A stretch of 64,000 bases of DNA. Origin: CAYNRE01 sp964399535 (GTDB lineage Bacteria; Planctomycetota; Planctomycetia; Pirellulales; CAYNRE01). Both the position numbers and the translations under genes were made by a program. Within the stretch, counting starts at the first letter, position 1. Every line of letters starts with the position of its first letter. The notes beneath the pieces were generated by a model that saw only the letters and a list, made by a program, of their open reading frames with translations, was not told where the DNA came from and searched no databases. The DNA lies in assembly GCA_964399535.1 (NCBI GenBank), contig CAYNRE010000032.1, positions 310,001-374,000 on the forward strand. The letters run 5' to 3'. Shown here piece after piece: positions 9,827-18,564 of this stretch.

Positions 9827-9882
9827 GTAGGCAGTACCTTTTCTCTCTACGAAGCGTTCCATCCACCGCCGCGCGGCTCACC

Positions 9883-9910
9883 GGCCGCGGCACGCCGGCC
9901 GCGGCACGCC
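9883..9910. repeat. 14-bp tandem duplication between etfB and etfA
   Basis: GGCCGCGGCACGCC occurs twice back to back (9883-9896 and 9897-9910), followed by a partial third copy. The identical 14-mer recurs at 21767-21780, just after the stop of the RND adaptor gene. Confidence 0.7.
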
Positions 9911-9917
9911 GGCCACG

Positions 9918-10664
9918 CTAGACCAGGCCCTTGGCCACGAGCTTGGCGACCAGCTCCTCGACCGAACCGAGCATTTCCCCCTTTTGCCGGGCGGGCAGCG
10001 TGCGGTAGCCCTCTACCTGAACCGTGGCCGAGGGCAAATCGGGCAGTTCGCCCGCCGCGATCACGGCCTGGGGCTTCTTCTTGGCTTTCAAAATGCCCGG
10101 CAGCGAGGCGTAGCGCGGCTCGTTGAGCCGCAGGTCGGTGGTAACCACCGCGGGCAGAGTCACCTCGACGTGTTCCAATCCGCCGTCCACCTCGCAGGTA
10201 ACCTGGGCCACCTTTCCGGCAGCGTCCAGCTCGATCTTCGACGCGAACGAGGCATGGGGCCAATCGAGCAGCTCGGCCACCATGAGCGGTACCTGGCCGT
10301 TCTCGGCATCGACCGCCAATTTGCCCATCAGCACCAAATCGGGCTGTTCCCGCTGGATGGCGACGGCCAGGGCCTGGGCCGTAATCAGCGGATCGAGTTC
10401 GCCGGCCAGGTCGACCCGCACCGCGCGGTCGGCCCCCATGGCCAGGGCGGTTTGCAGTTGCTCGCCCGCGGCAGCGCCTCCCACGCTGAGCACCACGACC
10501 TCGCCGCCAACCCGCTCTCGAATCCGCAGGGCTTCTTCCACCGCCAATTCGTCGAAGGGGTTCACCTCGTACTGAATCTGGTCGGTGACCAGGGCGCCAG
10601 CGGGGGTCAGTTTCATGCGCACGTCGCGCTGGGGGGCGCGTTTGATGGCGGCGAGTATCTTCAT
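9918..10664 (-). CDS. etfB: Electron transfer flavoprotein, beta subunit
   Basis: 248 residues, the normal EtfB length. It holds the AMP site and docks with acyl-CoA dehydrogenases. Typical segments are MKILAAIKR at the start, YEVNPFDELAVEEALRI near residue 35, the GADRAVRVD loop near residue 80, and LVLMGKLAVDAENGQVP. The recognition-loop region (LPGILKAKKKPQ) near residue 190 is also as expected. It lies between the acyl-CoA dehydrogenase and etfA on the same strand, separated from the former by 266 bases that contain a strong hairpin. Confidence 0.95.
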   Translation of the reverse strand: MKILAAIKRAPQRDVRMKLTPAGALVTDQIQYEVNPFDELAVEEALRIRERVGGEVVVLSVGGAAAGEQLQTALAMGADRAVRVDLAGELDPLITAQALAVAIQREQPDLVLMGKLAVDAENGQVPLMVAELLDWPHASFASKIELDAAGKVAQVTCEVDGGLEHVEVTLPAVVTTDLRLNEPRYASLPGILKAKKKPQAVIAAGELPDLPSATVQVEGYRTLPARQKGEMLGSVEELVAKLVAKGLV

Positions 10665-10779
10665 CGGTTCGGCTCACTGGCGAAAACGGAACGGGAAACT
10701 TGGCCCGTGACAGGGCCTTCGGCCGCCGGGCGGTCGCGGGCTTGCTCGGGGAGAGCCGGGCTACCCCCCCTTAACGAAG

Positions 10780-10817
10780 CCACACGCCTGCCGAGTTTCG
10801 GCTCGACAGGCGTGTGG
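10780..10817 (-). terminator. Strong hairpin between the acyl-CoA dehydrogenase gene and etfB
   Basis: CCACACGCCTG (10780-10790) pairs perfectly with CAGGCGTGTGG (10807-10817), and inside it CGAG pairs with CTCG around a TTTCGG loop, giving about 15 base pairs with one mismatch. No T-run follows on either strand, so it is not a classical intrinsic terminator. It may attenuate, end or stabilise transcripts within the operon. Confidence 0.45.
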
Positions 10818-10930
10818 AGTTGAAACGCTCCGGGTTCATCAACCGGCACCTGCCCGCGCTGCCCGTGGCCGGCCTCGCTTCTTGGCGAGGCCGCGCGAGC
10901 AGCTCGGGCGCTGGTTGCCGGCCGCCCCGG

Positions 10931-12877
10931 CTAGTCGTTCTTGTAGCCGTGCATGATTTCGGCGGTCTCGATGCCGGCGATGGCCTTGTAGCCACCCTCG
11001 GCGATCGCGCCACCCAACCGAGTCACGGCCTTGTAGTACTTGTCGCTGGGCCGCTTGCCGGTGATCTTGCGAGTCAGATCTTGGCAAGCGATGTCGGCCG
11101 CGTCGCGGACCAACTCGTCGTCCTGCCGCGCGGCGTAGAGGGCCGTGCAGAGGATCGTGGTCGCGTCCTGGATCCGGGCCGACAGTTCCGACATCCGGCA
11201 CTGGCGATCGGCCAGGGCCAGTTGGTGCGTCATCATCACCGACGAAATGTCGTTCGGCGAGTTCTGCAGGTACTCCACGGCGAACTCGGCGTGAGCCTTG
11301 AGCTTCTCGGGCATGGCGGGCAAACCGCTATGCTGCGGCCGGTGCAGCTTCTGGCCAACCAGCCACTTGGCATACGAGGTTCCCGGTCCCTTGAGGGCCC
11401 ACAGGTGCGCCGGGTTGAGCGGGTTGGGCTGACGAATGTTGTTGGCCATCAGTGCCATCCCGATCGGTTCGAAGAACCGGGTGCCGTGCTCCTTGATCAG
11501 CGATTTGAAGAACGCCATGCCGAGCATTTCCCCCTCGCCCTCGTAGATGCAGGGGGCCAGGAACTCGTGCACGTTGTCGCCGAACAAATGGCCTTCCAGG
11601 AACGAACGGCCGCCGTGCGTCTTCATGAAGTACTCAATCGCCACGTGCTTCTGCGCTTCGGAGCCGAAGATCTTGGCGATGATGCACTCCATTTCCCCGC
11701 GGTAGTGCTGATCCAGCAGGCTGGCGCACCACTCGACCATGGCGTCGCAAGCCACGATCAGGCCCGCCGTGCAGCCGATGCGGCGCTGCACCAACTCGCG
11801 AGTCGAAATCGTCTGGCCGTAGGTGCGGCGGAACTTGGCCCAGGGGAGCATATTGGCGAGCATCACTCGCATCATGCCCGAGGCGTTGGCACACAGCGAA
11901 ACGCGACCCAAGTTCAAACCGTGGTAGGCAATGGTCAACCCATCGCCACGGCCCGGCTTCAGCAGGTTCTCGGCCGGCACGCGGAAATTCTTGAAGATGA
12001 TGCCCCGGTTATAGGCCCCGCGAATCGCGTACAGGCCGTACTTCACCAGGCGGAAGTTTTCGTTCTCTTCCTCGGGCAGGTCGGCGATGAGCACCGCCGG
12101 GCGATGGTCGATCAAGCAGACCAGGCCCACCGTGCGGCCGGGCACCACGTTGGTGATAAACAGCTTCTCGCCGTTGACCACGTAGTGGTCACCCTCGAGC
12201 TTGGCCTCGGTCCGCAAGGCGGTCAGGTCCGAACCGGCGTTGGGCTCGGTCAGGGCGAAGGCCGAGAGCCGTTCGCCGCTGGCCAGCTTGGGCAGGTACT
12301 TCTGCTTCTGCTCGGGGGTGCCGAAGGTGCGAATCGGATCGACCGCGCCGATACAGCCGTGTACCGAGGCCAGGCCGGCCACCGTGGCTTCGAGCGTGGC
12401 CATCTTGGTCAAAAACGGGGCAAAGCACTGAAACGGGGCGCCCGCGCCACCGTACTGCTGGTCGACCAGCAAGCCCCAGTAGCCAGCTCCACCCAGGTCT
12501 TCCAGCACCTGGTTCTGAATCTTCTTTTCCGGCGTGTACATGGTCTTGGACTCGTGATGCCGGCGCACCACGGCCAGCGAGGCATCCATGACCTTTTGCA
12601 CTTCGGCGCTGGGCTTAACGGCCTGCGACTTGAACAAGTCGGCCGGAGCCACGGTATCCCACACCGCCCGGTGAATCGGGCTGGCGGTGGTCTTGTGCTT
12701 GAACATCTGGTCGACGTGGTCGTCGGCCTTGTCGATGGCCCCCGTGCGGCGGGCTTCGTCAGCACTCTTGCCACCCAGGGTCAGCGCGGTTTCGGCGAAC
12801 GAGGCCTTTTCCGTGTCCGTGGGTCCCGCTCCGCCCGTGCCGTGTACCTTGGGTTTGGATTCCACTTCTGTCGACAT
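10931..12877 (-). CDS. Long acyl-CoA dehydrogenase (VLCAD/ACAD9-like)
   Basis: 648 residues, longer than the roughly 380-residue short/medium-chain enzymes and similar to VLCAD-type proteins with an extra C-terminal domain. It catalyses the first, FAD-dependent alpha-beta desaturation of acyl-CoA. FAD-binding segments are seen: AFALTEPNAGSDLTALRT and LFITNVVPG. The Glu-containing IYEGEGEMLG segment sits where VLCAD has its catalytic base, so catalysis is plausible. Start ATG 12877 has AGGAA about 8 bases upstream. It lies between the thiolase and the ETF genes, which is the expected electron acceptor context. Chain-length preference cannot be read from sequence. Confidence 0.9.
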   Translation of the reverse strand: MSTEVESKPKVHGTGGAGPTDTEKASFAETALTLGGKSADEARRTGAIDKADDHVDQMFKHKTTASPIHRAVWDTVAPADLFKSQAVKPSAEVQKVMDASLAVVRRHHESKTMYTPEKKIQNQVLEDLGGAGYWGLLVDQQYGGAGAPFQCFAPFLTKMATLEATVAGLASVHGCIGAVDPIRTFGTPEQKQKYLPKLASGERLSAFALTEPNAGSDLTALRTEAKLEGDHYVVNGEKLFITNVVPGRTVGLVCLIDHRPAVLIADLPEEENENFRLVKYGLYAIRGAYNRGIIFKNFRVPAENLLKPGRGDGLTIAYHGLNLGRVSLCANASGMMRVMLANMLPWAKFRRTYGQTISTRELVQRRIGCTAGLIVACDAMVEWCASLLDQHYRGEMECIIAKIFGSEAQKHVAIEYFMKTHGGRSFLEGHLFGDNVHEFLAPCIYEGEGEMLGMAFFKSLIKEHGTRFFEPIGMALMANNIRQPNPLNPAHLWALKGPGTSYAKWLVGQKLHRPQHSGLPAMPEKLKAHAEFAVEYLQNSPNDISSVMMTHQLALADRQCRMSELSARIQDATTILCTALYAARQDDELVRDAADIACQDLTRKITGKRPSDKYYKAVTRLGGAIAEGGYKAIAGIETAEIMHGYKND

Positions 12878-13175
12878 AGCGGGCGTTCCTTTCGGATAAA
12901 TGCGGGTCCGCACCGTGAATCACCAGCCCCCGATCGGGCCAAGGGGGGCGGAACCCTACCACCGTTTGTGACGTACCTTGCGAGTATTGTTGATCGCGAC
13001 GCGGCGCGTGAGACCTGAATTCCTTGTCGACCCAATCCAGCCGGCCCCGCGGGCAGTTACGGCCGGCACGAACGGAAACCAACCCCCTCGTTGCATTCAG
13101 CTCGGGCCGATACCGCCTGGCACCGCGGCAAGCGGCGCGGCGGGACGGGCACGGCCGCCTAGGCCGCGCCGGCCG

Positions 13176-14333
13176 TTACAGCCGCTCGAAAATGGTTGCG
13201 ATTCCCTGGCCGACCCCGATACACATCGTGGCCAGCCCCACCTGGGCCCCCCGGTCGATCATGTTGCCCAGCAGGGTGGTGGTGATTCGCGCGCCGCTGG
13301 CCCCGAGCGGATGCCCGATGGCGACGGCCCCCCCGCGAAGATTCACCTTCTCCTCGTCCAATTCGAGCATGCGGATGCAGGCCAGCGCCTGGGCGGCAAA
13401 CGCCTCGTTCAGCTCGATCACGTCGATGTCTTTGAGCGTCATTCCGGCCCGCTTCAGCGCCTTCTTCGTGGCCGGCACCGGACCGGTACCCATCACGGCG
13501 GGGTCAACGCCGGCAACGGCGGTCGCCAGGATCCGGGCAATCGGCTTCAAGCCTAGCGCCTTGGCCCGCCCCTCCGACATGACCAACAGGGCGGCGGCTC
13601 CGTCGTTGAGCGGCGAACTGTTGCCGGCCGTAACGGTGCCCATCCCGGGAACGAAAGCCGGCTTCAAGGCGCCGAGCGATTCCAGGCTGCAATCGGGCCG
13701 CACGCACTGGTCGACCGTGACCTCGATTCGCTCCCCGTCCTCGCTCTTACCCCAGACCGGCACGATCTCGCGCTGAAACGCCCCTTCGGCGTGCGCTTTG
13801 GCCGCCTTCAGGTGGCTGCGAACGGCGAACTCGTCCTGCTCTTGCCGAGTGATGCCCTGCGACATGGCCAGGAACTCGGCCGTGAAGCCCATGCCCAGGG
13901 CCGCCTTCGAGGTGCGATGGAACAGCTTGGGGTTGGGATCGACCCCCTTGTCCATCGGAATGTGGTGCATATGTTCCAGGCCCCCCACGACCTGCACATC
14001 TTCAAAGCCGGCCATGATCGAGTGCGTGGCCTGGTTCAGCGCTTGCAGACTGGAACCGCAAAGCCGGTTGACCGTGGCCCCGCCCGACTCAATGGGCAAA
14101 CCGGCCATCAGGGCGATATTGCGGGCACAATTCATGCCCTGCTCGCCCTGCTGCTGGGTGTTGCCAAGCACGCAGTCTTCGATCTGACTGACCTCGATTC
14201 CGGTGCGCTGAAGCAGGGCTTTGATCACCGCCACGGCCAGGTCGTCGGAACGCACTTCGCGAAAAACGCCCTTGTCTCGGTGAGCCCGGCCGACCGGGGT
14301 CCGCACGCAATCGACAACGACAGCTCGGTTCAT
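13176..14333 (-). CDS. fadA: Acetyl-CoA acyltransferase (3-ketoacyl-CoA thiolase)
   Basis: 385 residues, almost exactly the length of E. coli FadA (387). It cleaves 3-ketoacyl-CoA to acetyl-CoA and a shortened acyl-CoA. All thiolase catalytic residues are present: Cys92 in NRLCGSS, His341 in GHPLGASG and Cys371 in CIGVGQG. It is encoded 128 bases after the fadB-like gene on the same strand, the usual fadBA arrangement, and is followed by the acyl-CoA dehydrogenase 298 bases later. Confidence 0.94.
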   Translation of the reverse strand: MNRAVVVDCVRTPVGRAHRDKGVFREVRSDDLAVAVIKALLQRTGIEVSQIEDCVLGNTQQQGEQGMNCARNIALMAGLPIESGGATVNRLCGSSLQALNQATHSIMAGFEDVQVVGGLEHMHHIPMDKGVDPNPKLFHRTSKAALGMGFTAEFLAMSQGITRQEQDEFAVRSHLKAAKAHAEGAFQREIVPVWGKSEDGERIEVTVDQCVRPDCSLESLGALKPAFVPGMGTVTAGNSSPLNDGAAALLVMSEGRAKALGLKPIARILATAVAGVDPAVMGTGPVPATKKALKRAGMTLKDIDVIELNEAFAAQALACIRMLELDEEKVNLRGGAVAIGHPLGASGARITTTLLGNMIDRGAQVGLATMCIGVGQGIATIFERL

Positions 14334-14461
14334 GATTGTGCTCGATTCTCCCGCGTTGGCTGCCAGGGCCCCGACGAGGACCCGGAACGACCGCGGTGCT
14401 AAGTTCAGTGCTTCTCGCGGCCGCTCGACTCGTGGCCGCCGGACGGCAAACCTTTTGGCTC

Positions 14462-16603
14462 TCAGTCGTAGAACTTGCGGCCCGTCTTGGCCATTTCCAA
14501 CAACATCTTCGTGGGCCGCGCCCGCTCACCCAGCGATTCCAGCGGCTTGAGCATTTCAACAATCTGCGCCGCCCCCAAGGTGTCGGCCCAGAACAAGAGC
14601 CCACCCTTAAAGGGCGGGAAGCCGGTGCCGAAGATCAATCCCAGGTCCACGTCGCGCGGGTCGCGAACGATCTTTTCTTCGAGAATCCGCGTGGCTTCCA
14701 GCACCATCGGCAAGAACAGCCGATGGACGATTTCGTCCGGGCTGAACTTCTGCTTGCCGCGCACCAGCGGGGCAACCACGTCGCCCAAGGTCGGGTCGGG
14801 TTCCCCCTTGCTCTTGGCGTCTTTATAGCGGTAGAAGCCGACCAGGGTTTTCTGGCCAAGCCGCTTGGCATTGTACATGGCGGGCAGCAAGGGCGACTCG
14901 ACCACCCGGTCGGGGAAGGCATCGTGCATCACCTTGCCGGCGAACAGCGCGGTGTCGATCCCCACGACGTCGTAAAGCGTGATCGGACCCATCGGCATTC
15001 CGAACGAGGTGGCCGCCTTCTCGATGTGCTTGATCTCGGCCCCGTCCAAAATCAGCTCGAGCGCTTCGTTCATGTAGGGCAGCAGCAGCCGGTTGACCAA
15101 AAAGCCCGGCCCGTCGTTGACCACGATCGGCGACTTGCCGATCGACTTGGCGTAGGCCACGGCCGTAACCACGGTCTGGTCGCTGGTCTTCGCACCCCGA
15201 ATCACCTCGACCAGGGGCATGCTCCGCACCGGGTTGAAAAAGTGAATGCCCACGAAACGCTCGGGCGACTTCAGATTCTCGGCCAAACGCGAAATCGGAA
15301 TGGTCGACGTGTTCGAAGCCAGGATCGCGCCCGCGGGCAGCACCGGTTCGATCCGGGCATAAAGCTGCCGCTTCACCTCGGGGTTCTCGACCACGGCCTC
15401 GATCACCAAATCGCAGTTGGCAAACTCGCTGTCGGTGGTGGTGGCGTTGATCAGCGGGGCGAAATCAAGGGCCTTCTTGCCGTCGGGGCCCTTGATCGTC
15501 TTGCTGAACGAAACTTCGCTCAGAATATTCTGCACGCCGCGGCCCAGGGCCTGCGGCATCGCGTCGGTAATGGTCACCGGCACCTGCTTGCGAAGCGTGG
15601 CGGCGGCAATGCCGGCCCCCATGATGCCCGCCCCGACCACGCCCACCGAACGCACCTCGGCCGGCTTCAGGTCGGCCGCGTCGACCCCCTTGTCCTTCTT
15701 GTTGCGCTCCATCAGGAAGAACACGTTGATCAGCGACCGATTCACCGGGGTGCCGAACAACTCGGCCATGCCGGCCGCCTCGTTGGCACAGGCCTCTTCG
15801 ATCGACCCCTGGGCCGAACCCACCATGGCATTGAGCGCCGCCAGGGGGGCCGGGTACTGGCCCTTGGTCTGTCCCTGGATGTAGCCGTTGGCCGTGGCAG
15901 CCAGGAAGGCCAGCTCCGTGTCGTCCAGCGGCAGCGGGCCCGACCAGCGCTGGCGATCGGCCAGGTATTCCTTCGACTTCTGCTCGGCCCGAATTACCGA
16001 AATGGCGGCTGCTTCCAGCCGGTCGGCGGGCACCACGTCGCTGGCCAGCCCCATGTTGTAGGCGGCCCGGCCGTCGATCGACTCGCCACCGCAGATGAGC
16101 TCCACCGCGTTGGCCAGCCCCGCGATTCGCGGCACCCGGGCGGTACCCCCCCAGCCCGGAAAAATACCGATCTTTACTTCGGGAAAACCAAGCTGCGATT
16201 TGCGGTCGTCGGCCATGACCCGGCGATCGCACCAGCAGGAAAGCTCGCCGCCCCCCCCAAGGGCCATGCCGTCGATGGCGGCCACCGTGACAAACGGCAT
16301 CTGGGAAAACCGCTCGAGCAGCTTGCGGCCCCGGGTGCACATGTCGACCACCTGGGCCGGCGTGATGTCTTTGGCGGCCGCGAACTCGGTAATGTCGGCG
16401 CCCGCAATGAAGGCCCCGGGCTTGCCCGAACGGACGATCAGCCCAGCCAGGTCTTTTCGCTGAGCCAATTCGTCCAGGTGCCGGTTGAGCTCTTCCAACA
16501 CGTGCTGCGACAGCACGTTGGCCCCCTTGCCCGGCGCGTCGAAGGTTAGAACGGCAATGTCCTTTTGGGCCATTGCCACGCGAATGGTCGGTGCGTTTGC
16601 CAT
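14462..16603 (-). CDS. fadB: Multifunctional fatty acid oxidation complex alpha subunit (enoyl-CoA hydratase / 3-hydroxyacyl-CoA dehydrogenase)
   Basis: 713 residues. The N-terminal crotonase domain has the hydratase Glu pair at Glu120 (GGGGELS) and Glu142 (PEVKIG). An NAD-binding dehydrogenase domain begins at the GVVGAGIMGAG loop near residue 321, with the catalytic His region HFFNPVRSMPLVE and C-terminal 3HCDH domains (GPITLYDVVGID; FGTGFPPFKGG). With the adjacent thiolase it should carry out the middle and last beta-oxidation steps. ATG 16603 is chosen because upstream residues lack crotonase similarity and AGGTA precedes it. A candidate promoter lies about 115 bases upstream. Confidence 0.94.
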   Translation of the reverse strand: MANAPTIRVAMAQKDIAVLTFDAPGKGANVLSQHVLEELNRHLDELAQRKDLAGLIVRSGKPGAFIAGADITEFAAAKDITPAQVVDMCTRGRKLLERFSQMPFVTVAAIDGMALGGGGELSCWCDRRVMADDRKSQLGFPEVKIGIFPGWGGTARVPRIAGLANAVELICGGESIDGRAAYNMGLASDVVPADRLEAAAISVIRAEQKSKEYLADRQRWSGPLPLDDTELAFLAATANGYIQGQTKGQYPAPLAALNAMVGSAQGSIEEACANEAAGMAELFGTPVNRSLINVFFLMERNKKDKGVDAADLKPAEVRSVGVVGAGIMGAGIAAATLRKQVPVTITDAMPQALGRGVQNILSEVSFSKTIKGPDGKKALDFAPLINATTTDSEFANCDLVIEAVVENPEVKRQLYARIEPVLPAGAILASNTSTIPISRLAENLKSPERFVGIHFFNPVRSMPLVEVIRGAKTSDQTVVTAVAYAKSIGKSPIVVNDGPGFLVNRLLLPYMNEALELILDGAEIKHIEKAATSFGMPMGPITLYDVVGIDTALFAGKVMHDAFPDRVVESPLLPAMYNAKRLGQKTLVGFYRYKDAKSKGEPDPTLGDVVAPLVRGKQKFSPDEIVHRLFLPMVLEATRILEEKIVRDPRDVDLGLIFGTGFPPFKGGLLFWADTLGAAQIVEMLKPLESLGERARPTKMLLEMAKTGRKFYD

Positions 16604-17007
16604 GACGATAGCAGTACCTAATTCGGGCGATCGGGTCGGCCAGAAGGGCCGGCGAGCGGACCGCGGTGCGTTTCCCCCAAACCTGAGGCGGCCCGATTGG
16701 CCCCTCGCTTTCAACCCTTATACCACGCCAGATCGGGCCTCTGAAGCCTTGGGCACGCCCAATTCTTTTTATAGTTAGCATGATTTCTATCAATGCTGGC
16801 TTGCCGTCGGCCCCCCTGGATTCCTCTGGGTTCCCCGCGCGCAACCGCATCTCTGGGGGCGGCCCGGTACGAGCCTGGCCCCCGGAAAAACTGGTGGCAT
16901 CTGCCCGCGCGGTGCGTTACAACGTGGCCCGACCGGCGGCCGCGTTCATCTTGGGGGACTTCCGCCGCCGGAGATTGTTGGGAATTGCAACCGTGAGGGT
17001 CTACCGC
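16604..17007. other. Divergent spacer between the fadB operon and the sialate O-acetylesterase gene
   Basis: 404 bases. The half next to fadB contains an AT-rich patch (16711-16785) unusual for this GC-rich sequence and holds the candidate fadB promoter. The frame of the esterase stays open upstream to 16780, but that part translates to an arginine-rich, non-signal-like peptide and the real start is best placed at 17008. Nothing else is recognised. Confidence 0.5.
16717..16745 (-). promoter_or_regulatory. Candidate sigma-70-type promoter of the beta-oxidation operon
   Basis: On the minus strand, TTCAGA (16745-16740), a 17-base spacer and an extended -10 TGGTATAAG (TATAAG at 16722-16717) read toward fadB. 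Transcription would begin near 16710, giving a leader of about 105 bases. The match is by eye only. Confidence 0.4.
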
Positions 17008-18528
17008 ATGCGATTTCGAACCTGCCACTGGGCCGCCGCCGTTTGCCTTGTTCTCTCGGTCTCCAGCGCCCAGGCCGACGTGGCGCTGCACCCGCTCTTC
17101 ACACCGGGCGCCGTGCTGCAGCAGGGACGCGAGATTCCGGTCTGGGGCACGGCCGCCGCGGGCGAACAGGTGACGGTGACGCTCGGCGAGACCAAGGCGC
17201 AAGCCACGGCCGACGCCCAGGGGCACTGGATGGCGCGCCTGGCCCCGCAAACGGCGGGCGGTCCGCACGAACTGGTCGTCGAGGGCAACAACCGCCTGGC
17301 CGTGGGCGAGGTGCTGATCGGAGAAGTGTGGCTCGCCAGCGGGCAGTCGAACATGCAGTGGTCGGTCAAGGCCTCGGCCGATCCAGAGGCCACGATCGCG
17401 GCGGCCAATCATCCGCAGCTTCGGTTACTCACGGTGCCCCGCCAGGGTCAGGAAGAAATTCAAACCACGGCCGAGATCAGTTGGACTCCCTGCACGCCCG
17501 AGAGCGTGCCTGAGTTTTCGGCCGTGGCCTATCACTTTGGCCGGCACCTGCAAGCCGCCCTGAAATGTCCGGTGGGGCTGATCAACACCTCGTACGGCGG
17601 CACGCCGGCCGAGGCTTGGACCACGCGGGAAAAACTGCTCCAAATTCCCGAATTGCGAGGGCTGGTCAGCGAGGGAGACGCGGAACTGGGCCGCCTGGCC
17701 CACGCGCAGCGGGCCTATCAGGCTGCCCGCGCCGCTTGGGACGCCGCCCCGGCCGAAACCCGCGGTCCGGCTCCGCAGCCCCCGCGGGCCGCTGGCCATC
17801 CACACCGCCCCTCGGTGCTGTACAACGCCATGATTCACCCGCTGGTTCCCTACGCCATTCGCGGAGCCATCTGGTATCAGGGCGAATCGAACGCCGGTCG
17901 GGCCTATCAGTACCGCACCCTGTTTCCGGCCATGATCTCGAGTTGGCGCGAGGTTTGGGAGCAGGGCGATTTTCCGTTCCTGTTCGTGCAATTGGCTCCC
18001 TTTATGAAGAAGGTGGAGCAGCCTGAGCCCAGCGCCTGGGCCGAGCTGCGCGAAGCCCAGTGGATGACCACCCAGCGGCTCACCCAGACCGGCATGGCGG
18101 TGATTACCGACGTGGGCGACGAGAACGACATTCACCCCAAGGCCAAGGAACCGGTCGGGCAGCGATTGGCCCTGGCGGCCCGCGCGCTGGCCTATGGCGA
18201 GGCGATCGAGTACTCGGGCCCTGAGTTCCACTGGGCCGAGGCGCTCGGTCCCGAGATGGTGCTGCACTTCCGCCACGCGGGCCAGGGATTGAAGGCCGAG
18301 GGAGACGCGCTCACCGGCTTTGTCATCTGCGGCGCCGATCGGCGGTTTGTCAACGCCACGGCCCGCATCGAGGGAGCCGCCGTGGTGGTCCGTTCCGACG
18401 AGGTGCCCCGGCCGGTCGCGGTGCGCTACGGCTGGGCCAACTATCCGCTGGGCAATCTCTGGAACGCCGATGGATTGCCCGCCACGCCGTTCCGCACCGA
18501 TGATTTCCCCGCCAGCACCGCCCCCTAA
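17008..18528 (+). CDS. Exported sialate O-acetylesterase-like SGNH hydrolase
   Basis: 506 residues. The signal peptide (MRFRTCHWAAAVCLVLSVSS...AQA) is about 22 residues. An N-terminal beta domain (LFTPGAVLQQGREIPVWGTA) precedes the SGNH/DUF303 catalytic domain: GQSNMQW near residue 112 carries the Ser nucleophile, WYQGESNAG near residue 289 is the second block, and a DENDIHPKAKEPVGQRLA segment near residue 370 holds the Asp-His pair. Such enzymes remove acetyl groups from sialic acids or acetylated plant and algal polysaccharides. ATG 17008 has GAGGG about 8 bases upstream and is followed directly by the signal peptide. It converges on the RND permease gene, 36 bases away. Confidence 0.88.
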   Translation: MRFRTCHWAAAVCLVLSVSSAQADVALHPLFTPGAVLQQGREIPVWGTAAAGEQVTVTLGETKAQATADAQGHWMARLAPQTAGGPHELVVEGNNRLAVGEVLIGEVWLASGQSNMQWSVKASADPEATIAAANHPQLRLLTVPRQGQEEIQTTAEISWTPCTPESVPEFSAVAYHFGRHLQAALKCPVGLINTSYGGTPAEAWTTREKLLQIPELRGLVSEGDAELGRLAHAQRAYQAARAAWDAAPAETRGPAPQPPRAAGHPHRPSVLYNAMIHPLVPYAIRGAIWYQGESNAGRAYQYRTLFPAMISSWREVWEQGDFPFLFVQLAPFMKKVEQPEPSAWAELREAQWMTTQRLTQTGMAVITDVGDENDIHPKAKEPVGQRLALAARALAYGEAIEYSGPEFHWAEALGPEMVLHFRHAGQGLKAEGDALTGFVICGADRRFVNATARIEGAAVVVRSDEVPRPVAVRYGWANYPLGNLWNADGLPATPFRTDDFPASTAP

Positions 18529-18564
18529 CGGGTCGAAGCGGCGAGCGCGGGGAAACCGCGGCGG

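Noticed and set aside
10814..13018. Open plus-strand frame of more than 700 codons opposite the acyl-CoA dehydrogenase
   Set aside because: It is the mirror of a well-conserved minus-strand gene and its translation is His/Arg/Gly-rich without recognisable motifs.
16770..16775. TATAGT as a plus-strand promoter for the sialate O-acetylesterase
   Set aside because: It is over 230 bases from the start codon and has no -35 at the right distance; the patch is better explained by the opposite-strand promoter.
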